A stretch of 64,000 nt of DNA from Hydractinia symbiolongicarpus. Lineage: Eukaryota > Cnidaria > Hydrozoa > Anthoathecata > Hydractiniidae. Below the pieces are notes generated by a model, which saw nothing but the letters and a program-made list of their open reading frames with translations, was not told the DNA's origin and did no database searches. Shown here piece after piece: positions 1-10,793 of this stretch (positions are counted from its first letter, which is position 1; every line of letters begins with the position of its first letter). The position numbers and the translations under genes are program-made. The stretch covers positions 17,796,001 to 17,860,000 of the forward strand of contig NC_079883.1 of NCBI RefSeq assembly GCF_029227915.1, written 5' to 3'.

Positions 1-181
1 GTCATATTACAGCCTTTAGAGACCTGTACACGTGGTTGACGGTGTTATAAAGCTGTGGCGCAATTGCAAACAACTTGGGACGTCTTAGTCCATTGAGAGT
101 GGAAAGATTAGTCCGATCGTAACTTGCGCAGGCACGTGGAACAACGTGATTTATGTATACGGACTTTATTAGGGCGCAAAA

Positions 182-363
182 GGCCATATTACAGCCTTTA
201 GGGGCCTGTACACGTGTTTGACGGTGTTGTAAAGCCGTGGCGCTATGGAAAACGACTTGTGACGTCGTAGTCCATTGAGAGTGGAAGGATTAGACCAATG
301 GTAACCTGCGCAGGCACGTGGAACAACGTGATTCATGTATGCGGACTTTATTAGGCCGCAAAA
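182..363 (+). repeat. Reference monomer, subfamily b (GCCTTTAGGGGCC type)
   Basis: A complete 182-bp unit with 90 G+C, 36 C, 54 G and 12 CpG, counted by hand. After GGCCATATTACA it carries GCCTTTAGGGGCCTGTACAC, then TTTGACGGTGTTGTAAAGCC. It ends with a GTATGCGGACTTTATTAGG stretch where other subfamilies have GGCCTTTATTAGG. Very similar units follow at 364 and recur throughout block A, and in reverse in blocks B and C, often next to subfamily c or a. Confidence 0.85.
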
Positions 364-441
364 GGCCATATTACAGCCTTTAGGGGCCTGTACACGTGTT
401 TGACGGTGTTGTAAAGCCGTGGCGCTATGGAAAACAACTTG

Positions 442-455
442 GGACTTCGTAGTCC
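442..455 (+). repeat. Perfect GGACT-TCGT-AGTCC mini-hairpin (example copy)
   Basis: Units with GGGACTTCGTAGTCC can fold a 5-bp stem with a four-base loop. The more common GGACGTCGTAGTCC keeps a 4-bp stem and gains the GACGTC palindrome, so both alleles retain dyad symmetry at this place. Confidence 0.5.
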
Positions 456-545
456 TTTGAGAGTGGAAGGATAAGACCAATGATAACCTGCGCAGGCATG
501 TGCAACCACGTGATATACGTGTAAGGCCCTTACTAGTGTAGAAGA

Positions 546-727
546 GGCTATATTACAGCCCTTAGGGGCTTGTACGTGTGACTGACGCTGTTATAAAGCC
601 ATGACGCAATGAAAAACTACTTGGGACGTCGTAGTTCATTGAGAGTACATGGACTAGTCCGATCGTAACTTGGGCAGGCACGTGGAACTACGTGATTTAT
701 GTGTGCGGCCTCTGTTAGGCAGCAAAA
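546..727 (+). repeat. Reference monomer, subfamily c (GCCCTTAGGGGCTTG type)
   Basis: The unit begins GGCTATATTACAGCCCTTAG and continues with GGGCTTGTACGTGTG and CTGACGCTGTTATAAAGCC. It is usually preceded by AGTGTACAAGA or AGTGTAGAAGA in place of GGCTGCAAGA. The inverted pair GCCCTTAGGGGC is a short dyad at the start of the unit. It tends to follow subfamily b units. Confidence 0.8.
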
Positions 728-909
728 GGCCATACTATAGCCTTTAGAGGCCTGTACACGTGGCTGACTGTGTTATAAAGCCATGGCGCAATGGAAAACC
801 ACTTGGGACGTCGTAGTGCATTGAGAGTGGAAGGATTACACCAATGCTAACCTGTGCAGGCACGTGCAACCACGTGATATACGTGTAAGGCCTTTATTAG
901 GGTACAAGA
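728..909 (+). repeat. Reference monomer, subfamily e (ACTATAGCC type)
   Basis: The unit has GGCCATACTATAGCCTTTAG with GAGGCCTGTACACG and GGCTGACTGTGTTATAAAGCC, and a cytosine-rich CCACTTGGGAC. It is preceded by CTGTTAGGCAGCAAAA, the junction typical of subfamily d to e. A sibling with CATGCTATAGACGTTAG occurs from about 3,994 onward and in blocks B and C. Confidence 0.78.
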
Positions 910-1090
910 GGCTATATTACAGCCGTTAGGGGCCTGTGCGCGTGGCTGACGCTGTTATAAAGCTATGGCGCAATGGAAAACAACTTGGGACGTCGTAGTC
1001 CATTGAGAGTGGAAGGATAAGACCAATGCTATACTGCGCAGGCACGTGGAACAACGTGATTTATGTATAGGACTTTATTAGGGCGCAAAA
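910..1090 (+). repeat. Reference monomer, subfamily g (GCCGTTAGGGGCC type), 181 bp
   Basis: The unit has GGCTATATTACAGCCGTTAG and GGGCCTGTGCGCGTGGCTGACGC. This copy is 181 bp because GTATACGGAC is shortened to GTATAGGAC. The same 1-bp deletion appears at the equivalent positions near 2,799 and 8,265, which shows that those units descend from one duplicated copy. Confidence 0.78.
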
Positions 1091-1818
1091 GGCCATATTA
1101 CAGCCTTTAGGGGCCTGTACACGTGGTTGACGGTCTTATAACGCCGTGGCGCTATGGAAAACAACTTGGGACGTCGTAGTCCATTGAGAGGGGAAGGATT
1201 AGACCAATGATAACCTGCGCAGGAACGTGCAACCACGTGATATACGTGTAAGGCCTTTATTAGGGTACAAGAGGCTATATTACAGCCGTTAGGGGCCTGT
1301 GCGCGTGGCTGACGCTGTTATAAAGCTATGGCGCAATGGAAAACAACTTGGGACGTCGTAGTCCATTGAGAGTGGAAGGATAAGACCAATGGTAAACTGC
1401 GCAGGCACGTGGAACAACGTGCTTTATGTATACGGACTTTATTAGGGCGCAAAAGGCCATATTACAGACTTTAGGGGCCTGTACACGTGGTTGACGGTCT
1501 TATAACGCCGTGGCGCTATGGAAAACAACTTGGGACGTCGTAGTCCATTGAGAGTGGAAGGATAAGACCAATGCTAACCTGCGCAGGCAAGTGCAACCAC
1601 GTGATATGCGTGTAAGGCCCTTACTAGTGTACAAGAGGCTATATTACAGCCCTTAGGGGCTTGTACGTGTGACTGACGCTGTTATAAAGCCATGACGCAA
1701 TGAAAAACTACTTGGGACGTCGTAGTTCATTGAGAGTGGAAGGAGAAGAGTAATGGTAACCTGCGCAGGCACGTGCAACCACGTGATATATGTGTAAGGC
1801 CTTTATTAGGCTGCAAGA

Positions 1819-1925
1819 TGTCATATTACAGTCGTTAGACGCATGTACTTGTAGTTAACGGTGTTATAACGCCATGGCGCAATGGAAAAAAACTTGGGAC
1901 GTCGTAGTCCATTGAGAGTGCAAAA
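1819..1925 (+). repeat. 107-bp truncated monomer (1)
   Basis: The unit starts with ATGTCATATTACAGTCG and breaks off after CATTGAGAGTG, joining directly to CAAAAGGCC of the next unit, so 75 bp including CCTGCGCAGG and both CACGTG boxes are missing. The same joint occurs eight times, all in block A, so it marks one ancestral deletion spread by segment duplication. Confidence 0.85.
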
Positions 1926-2087
1926 GGCCATATTACAGTCTTTAAACGCATGTACTCGTAGTTAACGGTGTTATATTGCCATGGCGCAACGGAAAACGAC
2001 TTAGGACGTCGTAGTCCATTAAGAGGGGAATGATGAGGCACGTGGAACAACGCAAATTAGGTGTACGGCCTTTATTAGGCTGCAAAA
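1926..2087 (+). repeat. 162-bp truncated monomer
   Basis: A subfamily a-like unit lacks 20 bp, with GAATGAT joined to GAGGCACGTGG, so the left half of CCTGCGCAGG is gone. It directly follows a 107-bp unit. Copies lie at 3,650-3,811, 9,120-9,281 and 9,646-9,807. The last one has lost its 107-bp partner. Confidence 0.8.
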
Positions 2088-2593
2088 GGTCATATTACAG
2101 CCTTTAGAGACCTGTACACGTGGTTAATGGTGTTATAAAACTGTGGCGCAATTGCAAACAACTTGGGACGTCGTAGTCTATTGAGAGTACATGGACTAGT
2201 CCGATCGTAACTTGGGCAGGCGCGTGGAACTACGTGATTTATGTGTGCGGCCTCTGTTAGGCAGCAAAAGGCCATACTATAGCCTTTAGAGGCCTGTACA
2301 CGTGGCTGACTGTGTTATAAAGCCATGGCGCAATGGAAAACCACTTGGGACGTCGTAGTGCATTGAGAGTGGAAGGATTACACCAATGCTAACCTGTGCA
2401 GGCACGTGCAACCACTTGATATACGTGTAAGGTCTTTATTAGGCTGCAAGAGGCCATACTACAGTCGTTAGACGCATGTACTCGTAGTTAACGGTGTTAT
2501 AACGCCATGGCGCAACGGAAAACGACTTGGGACGTCGTAGTCCATTGAGAGGGGAAGGATTAGACCAATGGTAACCTGCGCAGGAACGTGCAA

Positions 2594-3940
2594 CCACGTG
2601 ATATACGTGTAAGGCCTTTATTAGGGTACAAGAGGCTATATTACAGCCGTTAGGGGCCTGTGCGCGTGGCTGACGCTGTTATAAAGCTATGGCGCAATGG
2701 AAAACAACTTGGGACGTCGTAGTCCATTGAGAGTGGAAGGATAAGACCAATGCTATACTGCGCAGGCACGTGGAACAACGTGATTTATGTATAGGACTTT
2801 ATTAGGGCGCAAAAGGCCATATTACAGCCTTTAGGGGCCTGTACACGTGGTTGACGGTCTTATAACGCCGTGGCGCTATGGAAAACAACTTGGGACGTCG
2901 TAGTCCATTGAGAGGGGAAGGATTAGACCAATGATAACCTGCGCAGGAACGTGCAACCACGTGATATACGTGTAAGGCCTTTATTAGGGTACAAGAGGCT
3001 ATATTACAGCCGTTAGGGGCCTGTGCGCGTGGCTGACGCTGTTATAAAGCTATGGCGCAATGGAAAACAACTTGGGACGTCGTAGTCCATTGAGAGTGGA
3101 AGGATAAGACCAATGGTAAACTGCGCAGGCACGTGGAACAACGTGCTTTATGTATACGGACTTTATTAGGGCGCAAAAGGCCATATTACAGACTTTAGGG
3201 GCCTGTACACGTGGTTGACGGTCTTATAACGCCGTGGCGCTATGGAAAACAACTTGGGACGTCGTAGTCCATTGAGAGTGGAAGGATAAGACCAATGCTA
3301 ACCTGCGCAGGCAAGTGCAACCACGTGATATGCGTGTAAGGCCCTTACTAGTGTACAAGAGGCTATATTACAGCCCTTAGGGGCTTGTACGTGTGACTGA
3401 CGCTGTTATAAAGCCATGACGCAATGAAAAACTTCTTGGGACGTCGTAGTTCATTGAGAGTGGAAGGAGAAGAGTAATGGTAACCTGCGCAGGCACGTGC
3501 AACCACGTGATATATGTGTAAGGCCTTTATTAGGCTGCAAGATGTCATATTACAGTCGTTAGACGCATGTACTTGTAGTTAACGGTGTTATAACGCCATG
3601 GCGCAATGGAAAAAAACTTGGGACGTCGTAGTCCATTGAGAGTGCAAAAGGCCATATTACAGTCTTTAAACGCATGTACTCGTAGTTAACGGTGTTATAT
3701 TGCCATGGCGCAACGGAAAACGACTTAGGACGTCGTAGTCCATTAAGAGGGGAATGATGAGGCACGTGGAACAACGCAAATTAGGTGTACGGCCTTTATT
3801 AGGCTGCAAAAGGTCATATTACAGCCTTTAGAGACCTGTACACGTGGTTAATGGTGTTATAAAACTGTGGCGCAATTGCAAACAACTTGGGACGTCGTAG
3901 TCTATTGAGAGTACATGGACTAGTCCGATCGTAACTTGCG
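2594..3940 (+). repeat. 1,724-bp higher-order repeat, copy 2
   Basis: Second copy of the unit at 870-2,215. Similarity ends near 3,940, where this copy reads TTGCGCAGGCACGTGGATC and copy 1 reads TTGGGCAGGCGCGTGGAAC. The 3.4-4.3 kb part is itself copied again at 8.9-9.8 kb (offset 5,470). Confidence 0.85.
3543..3649 (+). repeat. 107-bp truncated monomer (2)
   Basis: Same joint as at 1,819-1,925, exactly 1,724 bp downstream, as part of the tandem higher-order repeat. Confidence 0.85.
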
Positions 3941-5084
3941 CAGGCACGTGGATCTACGTGATTTATGTGTACGGCCTCTATTAGGCAGCAAAAGGCCATG
4001 CTATAGACGTTAGAGGCCTGTACACGTGGCTGACTGTGTTATAAAGCCGTGTCGCAATGGAAAACCACTTGGGACGTCGTAGTCCATTGAGAGTGGAAGG
4101 ATTACACCAATGCTAACCTGTGCAGGCACGTGCAACCACGTGATATACGTGTAAGGCCTTTATTAGGCTGCAAGAGGCCATATTGCAGTCGTTAGACGAA
4201 TGTACTCGTAGTTAACGGTGTTATAACGCCATGGCGCAATGGAAAACGACTTGGGACGTCGTTGTCCATTGAGAGTGGAAGGATAAGACCAATGGTAACC
4301 TGCGCAGGCACGTGGAACAACGTGATTTATGTATACGGACTTTATTAGAGCGCAAAAGGCCATATTACAGCCTTTAGGGGCCTGTACACGTGTTTGACGG
4401 TGTTGTAAAGACGTGGCGCTATGGAAAACAACTTGGGACTTCGTAGTCCTTTGAGAGTGGAAGGATAAGACCAATGATAACCTGCGCAGGCATGTGGAAC
4501 CACGTGATATACGTGTAAGGCCCTTATTAGTGTACAAGAGGCTATATTACAGCCCTTAGGGGCTTGTACGTGTGGCTGACGCTATTATAAAGCCATGGCG
4601 CAATGAAAAACTACTTGGGACGTCGTAGTTCATTGAGAGTGGAAGGAGAAGACTAATGGTAACCTGCGCAGGCACGTGCAACCACGTGATATATGTGTAA
4701 GGCCTTTATTAGGCTGCAAAAGGCCATATTACAGTCGTTAGACGCATGTACCCGTAGTTAACGGTGTTATAACGCTATAGCGCAATGGAAAACAACTTGG
4801 GACGTCGTAGTCCATTGAGAGTGGAAGGATAAGACCAATGGTAACCTGCGCAGGCACGTGCAACCACGTGATATACGTGTAAGGCCTTTATTAGGGTACA
4901 AGAGGCTATATTACAGCCCTTAGGGCCTGTACCTGTAATTGACGGCGTTATAACGCCATGACACAATGGTAAACAATTTGGAACGTCGTAGTCCATTGAG
5001 AGTGGAAGGATTAGACGAATAGTAACCTGCGCAGGCACGTGGAAGAACGCGAATTGGGTGTACGGCCTTTATTAGGCTGCAAAA

Positions 5085-5266
5085 GGTCATATTACAGCCT
5101 TTAGAGACCTGTACACGTGGTTGACGGTGTTATAAAGCTGTGGCGCAATTGCAAACAACTTGGGACGTCTTAGTCCATTGAGAGTGGAAAGATTAGTCCG
5201 ATCGTAACTTGCGCAGGCACGTGGAACAACGTGATTTATGTATACGGACTTTATTAGGGCGCAAAA
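5085..5266 (+). repeat. Reference monomer, subfamily d (AATTGCAAACAAC type)
   Basis: The unit begins GGTCATATTACAGCC and has TTTAGAGACCTGTACACG. It replaces the usual CAATGGAAAAC by CAATTGCAAAC, reads GACGTCTTAGTCC in place of GACGTCGTAGTCC, and contains the palindrome CGATCG in TCCGATCGTAAC. The same unit is near-identical at 2, 7,012, 11,810, 20,789 and 22,550, which marks related segments. Confidence 0.8.
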
Positions 5267-5733
5267 GGCCATATTACAGCCTTTAGGGGCCTGTACACGT
5301 GTTTGACGGTGTTGTAAAGCCGTGGCGCTATGGAAAACGACTTGTGACGTCGTAGTCCATTGAGAGTGGAAGGATTAGACCAATGGTAACCAGCGCAGGC
5401 ACGTGGAACAACGTGATTCATGTATGCGGACTTTATTAGGCCGCAAAAGGCTATATTACAGCCTTTAGGGGCCTGTACACGTGTTTGACGGTGTTGTAAA
5501 GCCGTGACGCTATGGAAAACAACTTGGGACTTCGTAGTCCTTTGAGAGTGGAAGGATAAGACCAATGATAACCTGCGCAGGCATGTGCAACCACGTGATA
5601 TACGTGTAAGGCCCTTACTTGTGTACAAGAGGCTATATTACAGCCCTTAGGGGCTTGTACGTGTGACTGACGCTGTTATAAAGCCATGACGCAATGCAAA
5701 ACTACTTGGGACGTCGTAGTTCATTGAGAGTGG
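5086..5733 (+). repeat. Recurrent segment, copy 2 (short form)
   Basis: Matches 1-648 at an offset of 5,085. It departs after TTCATTGAGAGT, where copy 1 continues into a subfamily d-like second half (ACATGGACTAGTCC) and this copy continues as GGAAGGAGAAGAG. Confidence 0.7.
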
Positions 5734-5812
5734 AAGGAGAAGAGTAATGGTAACCTGCGCAGGCACGTGCAACCACGTGATATATGTGTAAGGCCTTTAT
5801 TAGGCTGCAAGA

Positions 5813-5919
5813 TGTCATATTACAGTCGTTAGACGCATGTACTTGTAGTTAACGGTGTTATAACGCCGTGGCGCAATGGAAAACAACTTGGGACGTCGTA
5901 GTCCATTGAGAGTGCAAGA
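5813..5919 (+). repeat. 107-bp truncated monomer (3)
   Basis: Same deletion joint, with GTGCAAGAGGCC in place of GTGCAAAAGGCC. It is followed by a full-length 182-bp unit instead of the 162-bp one. The truncation brings frames together and creates a spurious 150-codon frame across it on the minus strand. Confidence 0.85.
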
Positions 5920-6626
5920 GGCCATTTTACAGTCGTTAAACGCATGTACTCGTAGTTAACGGTGTTATAACGCCATGGCGCAACGGAAAACGACTTGGGA
6001 CGTCGTAGTCCATTAAGAGGGGAATGATTAGACCAATGGTAACCTGCGCAGGCACGTGGAACAACGTGATTTATGTATACGGACTTTAATAGGCCGCAAA
6101 AGGCCATATTACAGCCTTTAGGGGCCTGTACACTTGGTTGACGGTGTTCTAAAGCCGTGGCGCAATGGAAAACAACTTGGGACTTCGTAGTCCTTTGAGA
6201 GTGGAAGGATAAGACCAATGATAACCTGCGCAGGCACGTGCAACCACGTGATATACGTGTAAGGCCTTTATTAGGCTGCAAGAGGCCATATTACAGTCGT
6301 TAGACGTATGTACTTGTACTTAACGGTGTTATAACGCCATGGTGCAATGGAAAACGACTTGTGACGTCGTAGTACATTGAGAGTGGAAGGATTAGACCAA
6401 TGGTAACCTGCGCAGGCACGTGGAACAACGTGATTTATGTATACGGACTTTATTAGGCCGCAAAAGGCCATATTACAGCCTTTAAGGGCTTGTACACGTG
6501 TTTGACGGTGTTGTAAAGCCGTGGCGCTATGGAAAACAACTTGAGACTTCGTAGTCCATTGAGAGGGGAAGGATTAGACCAATGGTAACCTGCGCAGGAA
6601 CGTGCAACCACGTGATATACGTGTAA

Positions 6627-6651
6627 GGCCTTTATTAGGCTGCAAAAGGCC
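6627..6651 (+). repeat. Monomer-boundary hairpin GGCCTTT ... AAAGGCC (example copy)
   Basis: GGCCTTT (6,627-6,633) and AAAGGCC (6,645-6,651) can pair as a 7-bp stem around an 11-base loop at the unit boundary. Subfamilies with GGACTTTATT or AAAAGGTC have a weaker form. No T-tract follows, so a bacterial-type terminator reading is unsupported. Confidence 0.5.
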
Positions 6652-6829
6652 ATATTACAGTCGTTAGACGCATGTACCCGTAGTTAACGGTGTTATAACG
6701 CTATAGCGCAATGGAAAACAACTTGGGACGTCGTAGTCCATTGAGAGTGGAAGGATAAGACCAATGGTAACCTGCGCAGGCACGTGCAACCACGTGATAT
6801 ACGTGTAAGGCCTTTATTAGGGTACAAGA

Positions 6830-7011
6830 GGCTATATTACAGCCCTTAGGGGCCTGTACCTGTAATTGACGGCGTTATAACGCCATGACACAATGGTAAA
6901 CAATTTGGAACGTCGTAGTCCATTGAGAGTGGAAGGATTAGACGAATAGTAACCTGCGCAGGCACGTGGAAGAACGCGAAATGGGTGTACGGCCTTTATT
7001 AGGCTGCAAAA
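6830..7011 (+). repeat. Reference monomer, subfamily f (ACACAATGGTAAACAA type)
   Basis: The unit begins GGCTATATTACAGCCC and has CCTGTACCTGTAATTGACGG, GCGTTATAACGCC and GACACAATGGTAAAC, where CGCCATGGCG is lost. It ends with GCGAAATGGGTGTACGGCC here, GCGAATTGGGTG in most copies. It nearly always precedes a subfamily d unit, so the f-d pair acts as a recurring two-unit module in all three blocks. Confidence 0.8.
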
Positions 7012-7012
7012 G

Positions 7013-7885
7013 GTCATATTACAGCCTTTAGAGACCTGTACACGTGGTTGACGGTGTTATAAAGCTGTGGTGCAATTGCAAACAACTTGGGACGTCTTAG
7101 TCCATTGAGAGTGGAAAGATTAGTCCGATCGTAACTTGCGCAGGCACGTGGAACAACGTGATTTATGTATACGGACTTTATTAGGGCGCAAAAGGCCATA
7201 TTACAGCCTTTAGGGGCCTGTACACGTGTTTGACGGTGTTGTAAAGCCGTGGCGCTATGGAAAACGACTTGTGACGTCGTAGTCCATTGAGAGTGGAAGG
7301 ATTAGACCAATGGTAACCTGCGCAGGCACGTAGAACAACGTGATTCATGTATGCGGACTTTATTAGGCCGCAAAAGGCCATATTACAGCCTTTAGGGGCC
7401 TGTACACGTGTTTGACGGTGTTGTAAAGCCGTGGCGCTATGGAAAACAACTTGGGACTTCGTAGTCCTTTGAGAGTGGAAGGATAAGACCAATGATAACC
7501 TGCGCAGGCATGTGCAACCACGTGATATACGTGTAAGGCCCTTACTAGTGTACAAGAGGCTATATTACAGCCCTTAGGGGCTTGTACGTGTGACTGACGC
7601 TGTTATAAAGCCATGACGCAATGAAAAACTACTTGGGACGTCGTAGTTCATTGAGAGTACATGGACTAGTCCGATCGTAACTTGGGCAGGCACGTGGAAC
7701 TACGTGATTTATGTGTGCGGCCTCTGTTAGGCAGCAAAAGGCCATACTATAGCCTTTAGAGGCCTGTACACGTGGCTGACTGTGTTATAAAGCCATGGCG
7801 CAATGGAAAACCACTTGGGACGTCGTAGTGCATTGAGAGTGGAAGGATTACACCAATCCTAACCTGTGCAGGCACGTGCAACCAC
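7013..7885 (+). repeat. Recurrent segment, copy 3 (full form)
   Basis: Matches 1-873 at an offset of 7,012, with scattered single-base differences such as CAATCCTAACC near 7,856 against CAATGCTAACC. It leads into a copy of the 2.3-3.0 kb region (offset 5,470). Confidence 0.7.
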
Positions 7886-8457
7886 TTGATATACGTGTAA
7901 GGTCTTTATTAGGCTGCAAGAGGCCATACTACAGTCGTTAGACGCATGTACTCGTAGTTAACGGTGTTATAACGCCATGGCGCAACGGAAAACGACTTGG
8001 GACGTCGTAGTCCATTGAGAGGGGAAGGATTAGACCAATGGTAACCTGCGCAGGAACGTGCAACCACGTGATATACGTGTAAGGCCTTTATTAGGGTACA
8101 AGAGGCTATATTACAGCCGTTAGGGGCCTGTGCGCGTGGCTGACGCTGTTATAAAGCTATGGCGCAATGGAAAACAACTTGGGACGTCGTAGTCCATTGA
8201 GAGCGGAAGGATAAGACCAATGCTATACTGCGGAGGCACGTGGAACAACGTGATTTATGTATAGGACTTTATTAGGGCGCAAAAGGCCATATTACAGCCT
8301 TTAGGGGCCTGTACACGTGGTTGACGGTCTTATAACGCCGTGGCGCTATGGAAAACAACTTGGGACGTCGTAGTCCATTGAGAGGGGAAGGATTAGACCA
8401 ATGATAACCTGCGCAGGAACGTGCAACCACGTGATATACGTGTAAGGCCTTTATTAG

Positions 8458-8812
8458 GCTGCAAGAGGTCATATTACAGTCGTTAGACGCATGTACTTGT
8501 AGTTAACGGTGTTAAAACGCCATGGCGCAATGGAAAACGACTTGTGACGTCGTAGTCCATTGAGAGTGGAAGGATTAGACCAATGGTAACCTGCGCAGGC
8601 ACGTGGAACAACGTGATTCATGTATGCGGACTTTATTAGGCCGCAAAAGGCCATATTACAGCCTTTAGTGGCCTGTACACGTGTTTGACGGTGTTGTAAA
8701 GCCGTGGCGCTATGGAAAACGACTTGGGACTTCGTAGTCCTTTGAGAGTGGAAGGATAAGACCAATGATAACCTGCGCAGGCATGTGCAACCACGTGATA
8801 TACGTGTAAGGC
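8458..8812 (+). repeat. Two-monomer replacement patch inside a duplicated segment
   Basis: From about 7,680 to 8,457 and again from 8,813 onward the sequence matches 2,210-2,987 and 3,343 onward at the same offset of 5,470. The two monomers between do not match. The 3.0-3.3 kb copy has subfamily g and b-like units and this copy has GTCGTTAGACG and b units. Constant offset on both sides implies an in-register swap of equal length. The swapped pair also occurs nearly unchanged at 14,649-15,000. Confidence 0.65.
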
Positions 8813-9012
8813 CCTTACTAGTGTACAAGAGGCTATATTACAGCCCTTAGGGGCTTGTACGTGTGACTGACGCTGTTATAAAGCCATGACGCAATGAAAA
8901 ACTACTTGGGACGTCGTAGTTCATTGAGAGTGGAAGGAGAAGAGTAATGGTAACCTGCGCAGGCACGTGCAACCACGTGATATATGTGTAAGGCCTTTAT
9001 TAGGCTGCAAGA

Positions 9013-9119
9013 TGTCATTTTACAGTCGTTAGACGCATGTACTTGTAGTTAATGGTGTTATAACGCCATGGCGCAATGGAAAACAACTTGGGACGTCGTA
9101 GTCCATTGAGAGTGCAAAA
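9013..9119 (+). repeat. 107-bp truncated monomer (4)
   Basis: Same joint, with GTGCAAAATGCC. It is followed by a 162-bp unit, as at 1,926 and 3,650. Confidence 0.85.
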
Positions 9120-9200
9120 TGCCATATTACAGTCGTTAAACGCATGTACTCGTAGTTAACGGTGTTATAACGCCATGGCGCAACGGAAAACGACTTAGGA

Positions 9201-9726
9201 CGTCGTAGTCCATTAAGAGGGGAATGATGAGGCACGTGGAACAACGCAAATTAGGTGTACGGCCTTTATTAGGCTGCAAAAGGTCATATTACAGCCTTTA
9301 GAGACCTGTACACGTGGTTAATGGTGTTATAAAACTGTGGCGCAATTGCAAACAACTTGGGACGTCGTAGTCTATTGAGAGTACATGGACTAGTCCGATC
9401 GTAACTTGCGCAGGCACGTGGATCTACGTGATTTATGTGTACGGCCTCTATTAGGCAGCAAAAGGCCATGCTATAGACGTTAGAGGCCTGTACACGTGGC
9501 TGACTGTGTTATAAAGCCGTGTCGCAATGGAAAACCACTTGGGACGTCGTAGTCCATTGAGAGTGGAAGGATTACACCAATGCTAACCTGTGCAGGCACG
9601 TGCAACCACGTGATATACGTGTAAGGCCTTTATTAGGCTGCAACAGGCCATATTGCAGTCGTTAGACGCATGTACTCGTAGTTAACGGTGTTATAACGCC
9701 ATGGCGCAATGAAAAACGACTTGGGA
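9201..9726 (+). repeat. 526-bp three-unit tandem duplication, copy 1
   Basis: Begins at CGTCGTAGTCCATTAAG. 526 equals three monomers minus the 20-bp deficit of the 162-bp unit. Confidence 0.8.
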
Positions 9727-10252
9727 CGTCGTAGTCCATTAAGAGGGGAATGATGAGGCACGTGGAACAACGCAAATTAGGTGTACGGCCTTTATTAGGC
9801 TGCAAAAGGTCATATTACAGCCTTTAGAGACCTGTACACGTGGTTAATGGTGTTATAAAACTGTGGCGCAATTGCAAACAACTTGGGACGTCGTAGTCTA
9901 TTGAGAGTACATGGACTAGTCCGATCGTAACTTGCGCAGGCACGTGGATCTACGTGATTTATGTGTACGGCCTCTATTAGGCAGCAAAAGGCCATGCTAT
10001 AGACGTTAGAGGCCTGTACACGTGGCTGACTGTGTTATAAAGCCGTGTCGCAATGGAAAACCACTTGGGACGTCGTAGTCCATTGAGAGTGGAAGGATTA
10101 CACCAATGCTAACCTGTGCAGGCACGTGCAACCACGTGATATACGTGTAAGGCCTTTATTAGGCTGCAAGAGGCCATATTGCAGTCGTTAGACGCATGTA
10201 CTCGTAGTTAACGGTGTTATAACGCCATGGCGCAATGGAAAACGACTTGGGA
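9727..10252 (+). repeat. 526-bp three-unit tandem duplication, copy 2
   Basis: Near-identical to the preceding copy. Differences include CAACAGGCC (9,641) against CAAGAGGCC (10,167). It departs where copy 1 continues as CATTAAGAGGGG and this one as CATTGAGAGTGG. Confidence 0.8.
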
Positions 10253-10793
10253 CGTCGTAGTCCATTGAGAGTGGAAGGATAAGACCAATGGTAACCTGCG
10301 CAGGCACGTAGAACAACGTGATTTATGTATACGGACTTTATTAGGGCGCAAAAGGCCATATTACAGCCTTTAGGGGCCTGTACACGTGTTTGACGGTGTT
10401 GTAAAGACGTGGCGCTATGGAAAACAACTTGGGACTTCGTAGTCCTTTGAGAGTGGAAGGATAAGACCAATGATAACCTGCGCAGGCATGTGGAACCACG
10501 TGATATACGTGTAAGGCCCTTATTAGTGTACAAGAGGCTATATTACAGCCCTTAGGGGCTTGTACGTGTGGCTGACGCTATTATAAAGCCATGGCGCAAT
10601 GAAAAACTACTTGGGACGTCGTAGTTCATTGAGAGTGAAAGGAGTAGACTAATGGTAACCTGCGCAGGCACGTGCAACCACGTGATATATGTGTAAGGCC
10701 TTTATTAGGCTGCAAAAGGCCATATTACAGTCGTTAGACGCATGTACCCGTAGTTAACGGTGTTATAACGCTATAGCGCAATGGAAAACAACT
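10066..10793 (+). repeat. 728-bp four-monomer tandem duplication, copy 1
   Basis: Exactly four 182-bp units. The second copy follows immediately and shares a CACGTAGAACAACG variant and the GTAAAGACGTGG variant. It overlaps the end of the 526-bp duplication. Confidence 0.8.

Larger units (their letters stand above)
1..873 (+). repeat. Recurrent segment d-b-b-c-e, copy 1 (cut by window start)
   Basis: This five-monomer segment recurs almost unchanged at 7,013-7,885 (offset 7,012), and its first ~650 bp recur at 5,086-5,733 and from 11,811. Copy 1 and the 7,013 copy stay together until CCACGTGATAT here against CCACTTGATAT there. The recurrence of a multi-monomer order at distant sites shows segmental duplication rather than monomer-by-monomer amplification. 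Confidence 0.75.
870..2215 (+). repeat. 1,724-bp higher-order repeat, copy 1
   Basis: Matches 2,594-3,940 at an offset of 1,724, including the 181-bp monomer, the 107-bp and 162-bp truncated units and rare substitutions. The offset equals 10 monomers (1,820) minus 96, and 96 is exactly 75 + 20 + 1, the deficits of those three short units. Only an isolated mismatch was noticed (AACTACTTGGG near 1,706 against AACTTCTTGGG near 3,430). Confidence 0.85.
4060..6271 (+). repeat. ~2.2-kb segment duplicated at an offset of ~6,725 bp, copy 1
   Basis: Matches 10,784-12,996 at 6,724-6,725 bp, including the 107-bp unit and the f-d module. 6,725 equals 38 monomers (6,916) minus 191, and the intervening short units account for 75 + 75 + 20 + 20 + 1 = 191. 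After 6,271 the match resumes at 13,178, so the second copy holds one extra subfamily c monomer. Confidence 0.75.

Noticed and set aside
5829-6281. Open reading frames of up to 150 codons on the minus strand (also 12,554-13,006 and 15,209-15,661) and many of 60-124 codons
   Set aside because: They recur with the satellite period, follow its orientation, and lie in different frames in successive monomers because 182 is not a multiple of three. The longest exist only where a 107-bp truncated unit realigns frames. Nothing resembles a known domain, signal peptide or membrane segment.
6627-6651. Intrinsic transcription terminator from the GGCCTTT/AAAGGCC hairpin
   Set aside because: No U-tract follows, the stem is only 7 bp, and the setting is a eukaryotic satellite.
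6900-6950. CENP-B box
   Set aside because: The best resemblance is the subfamily f stretch ATTCGTCTAATCC (minus strand), which keeps TTCG, the central A and the first C of the core but lacks the GGG. Too weak to call.
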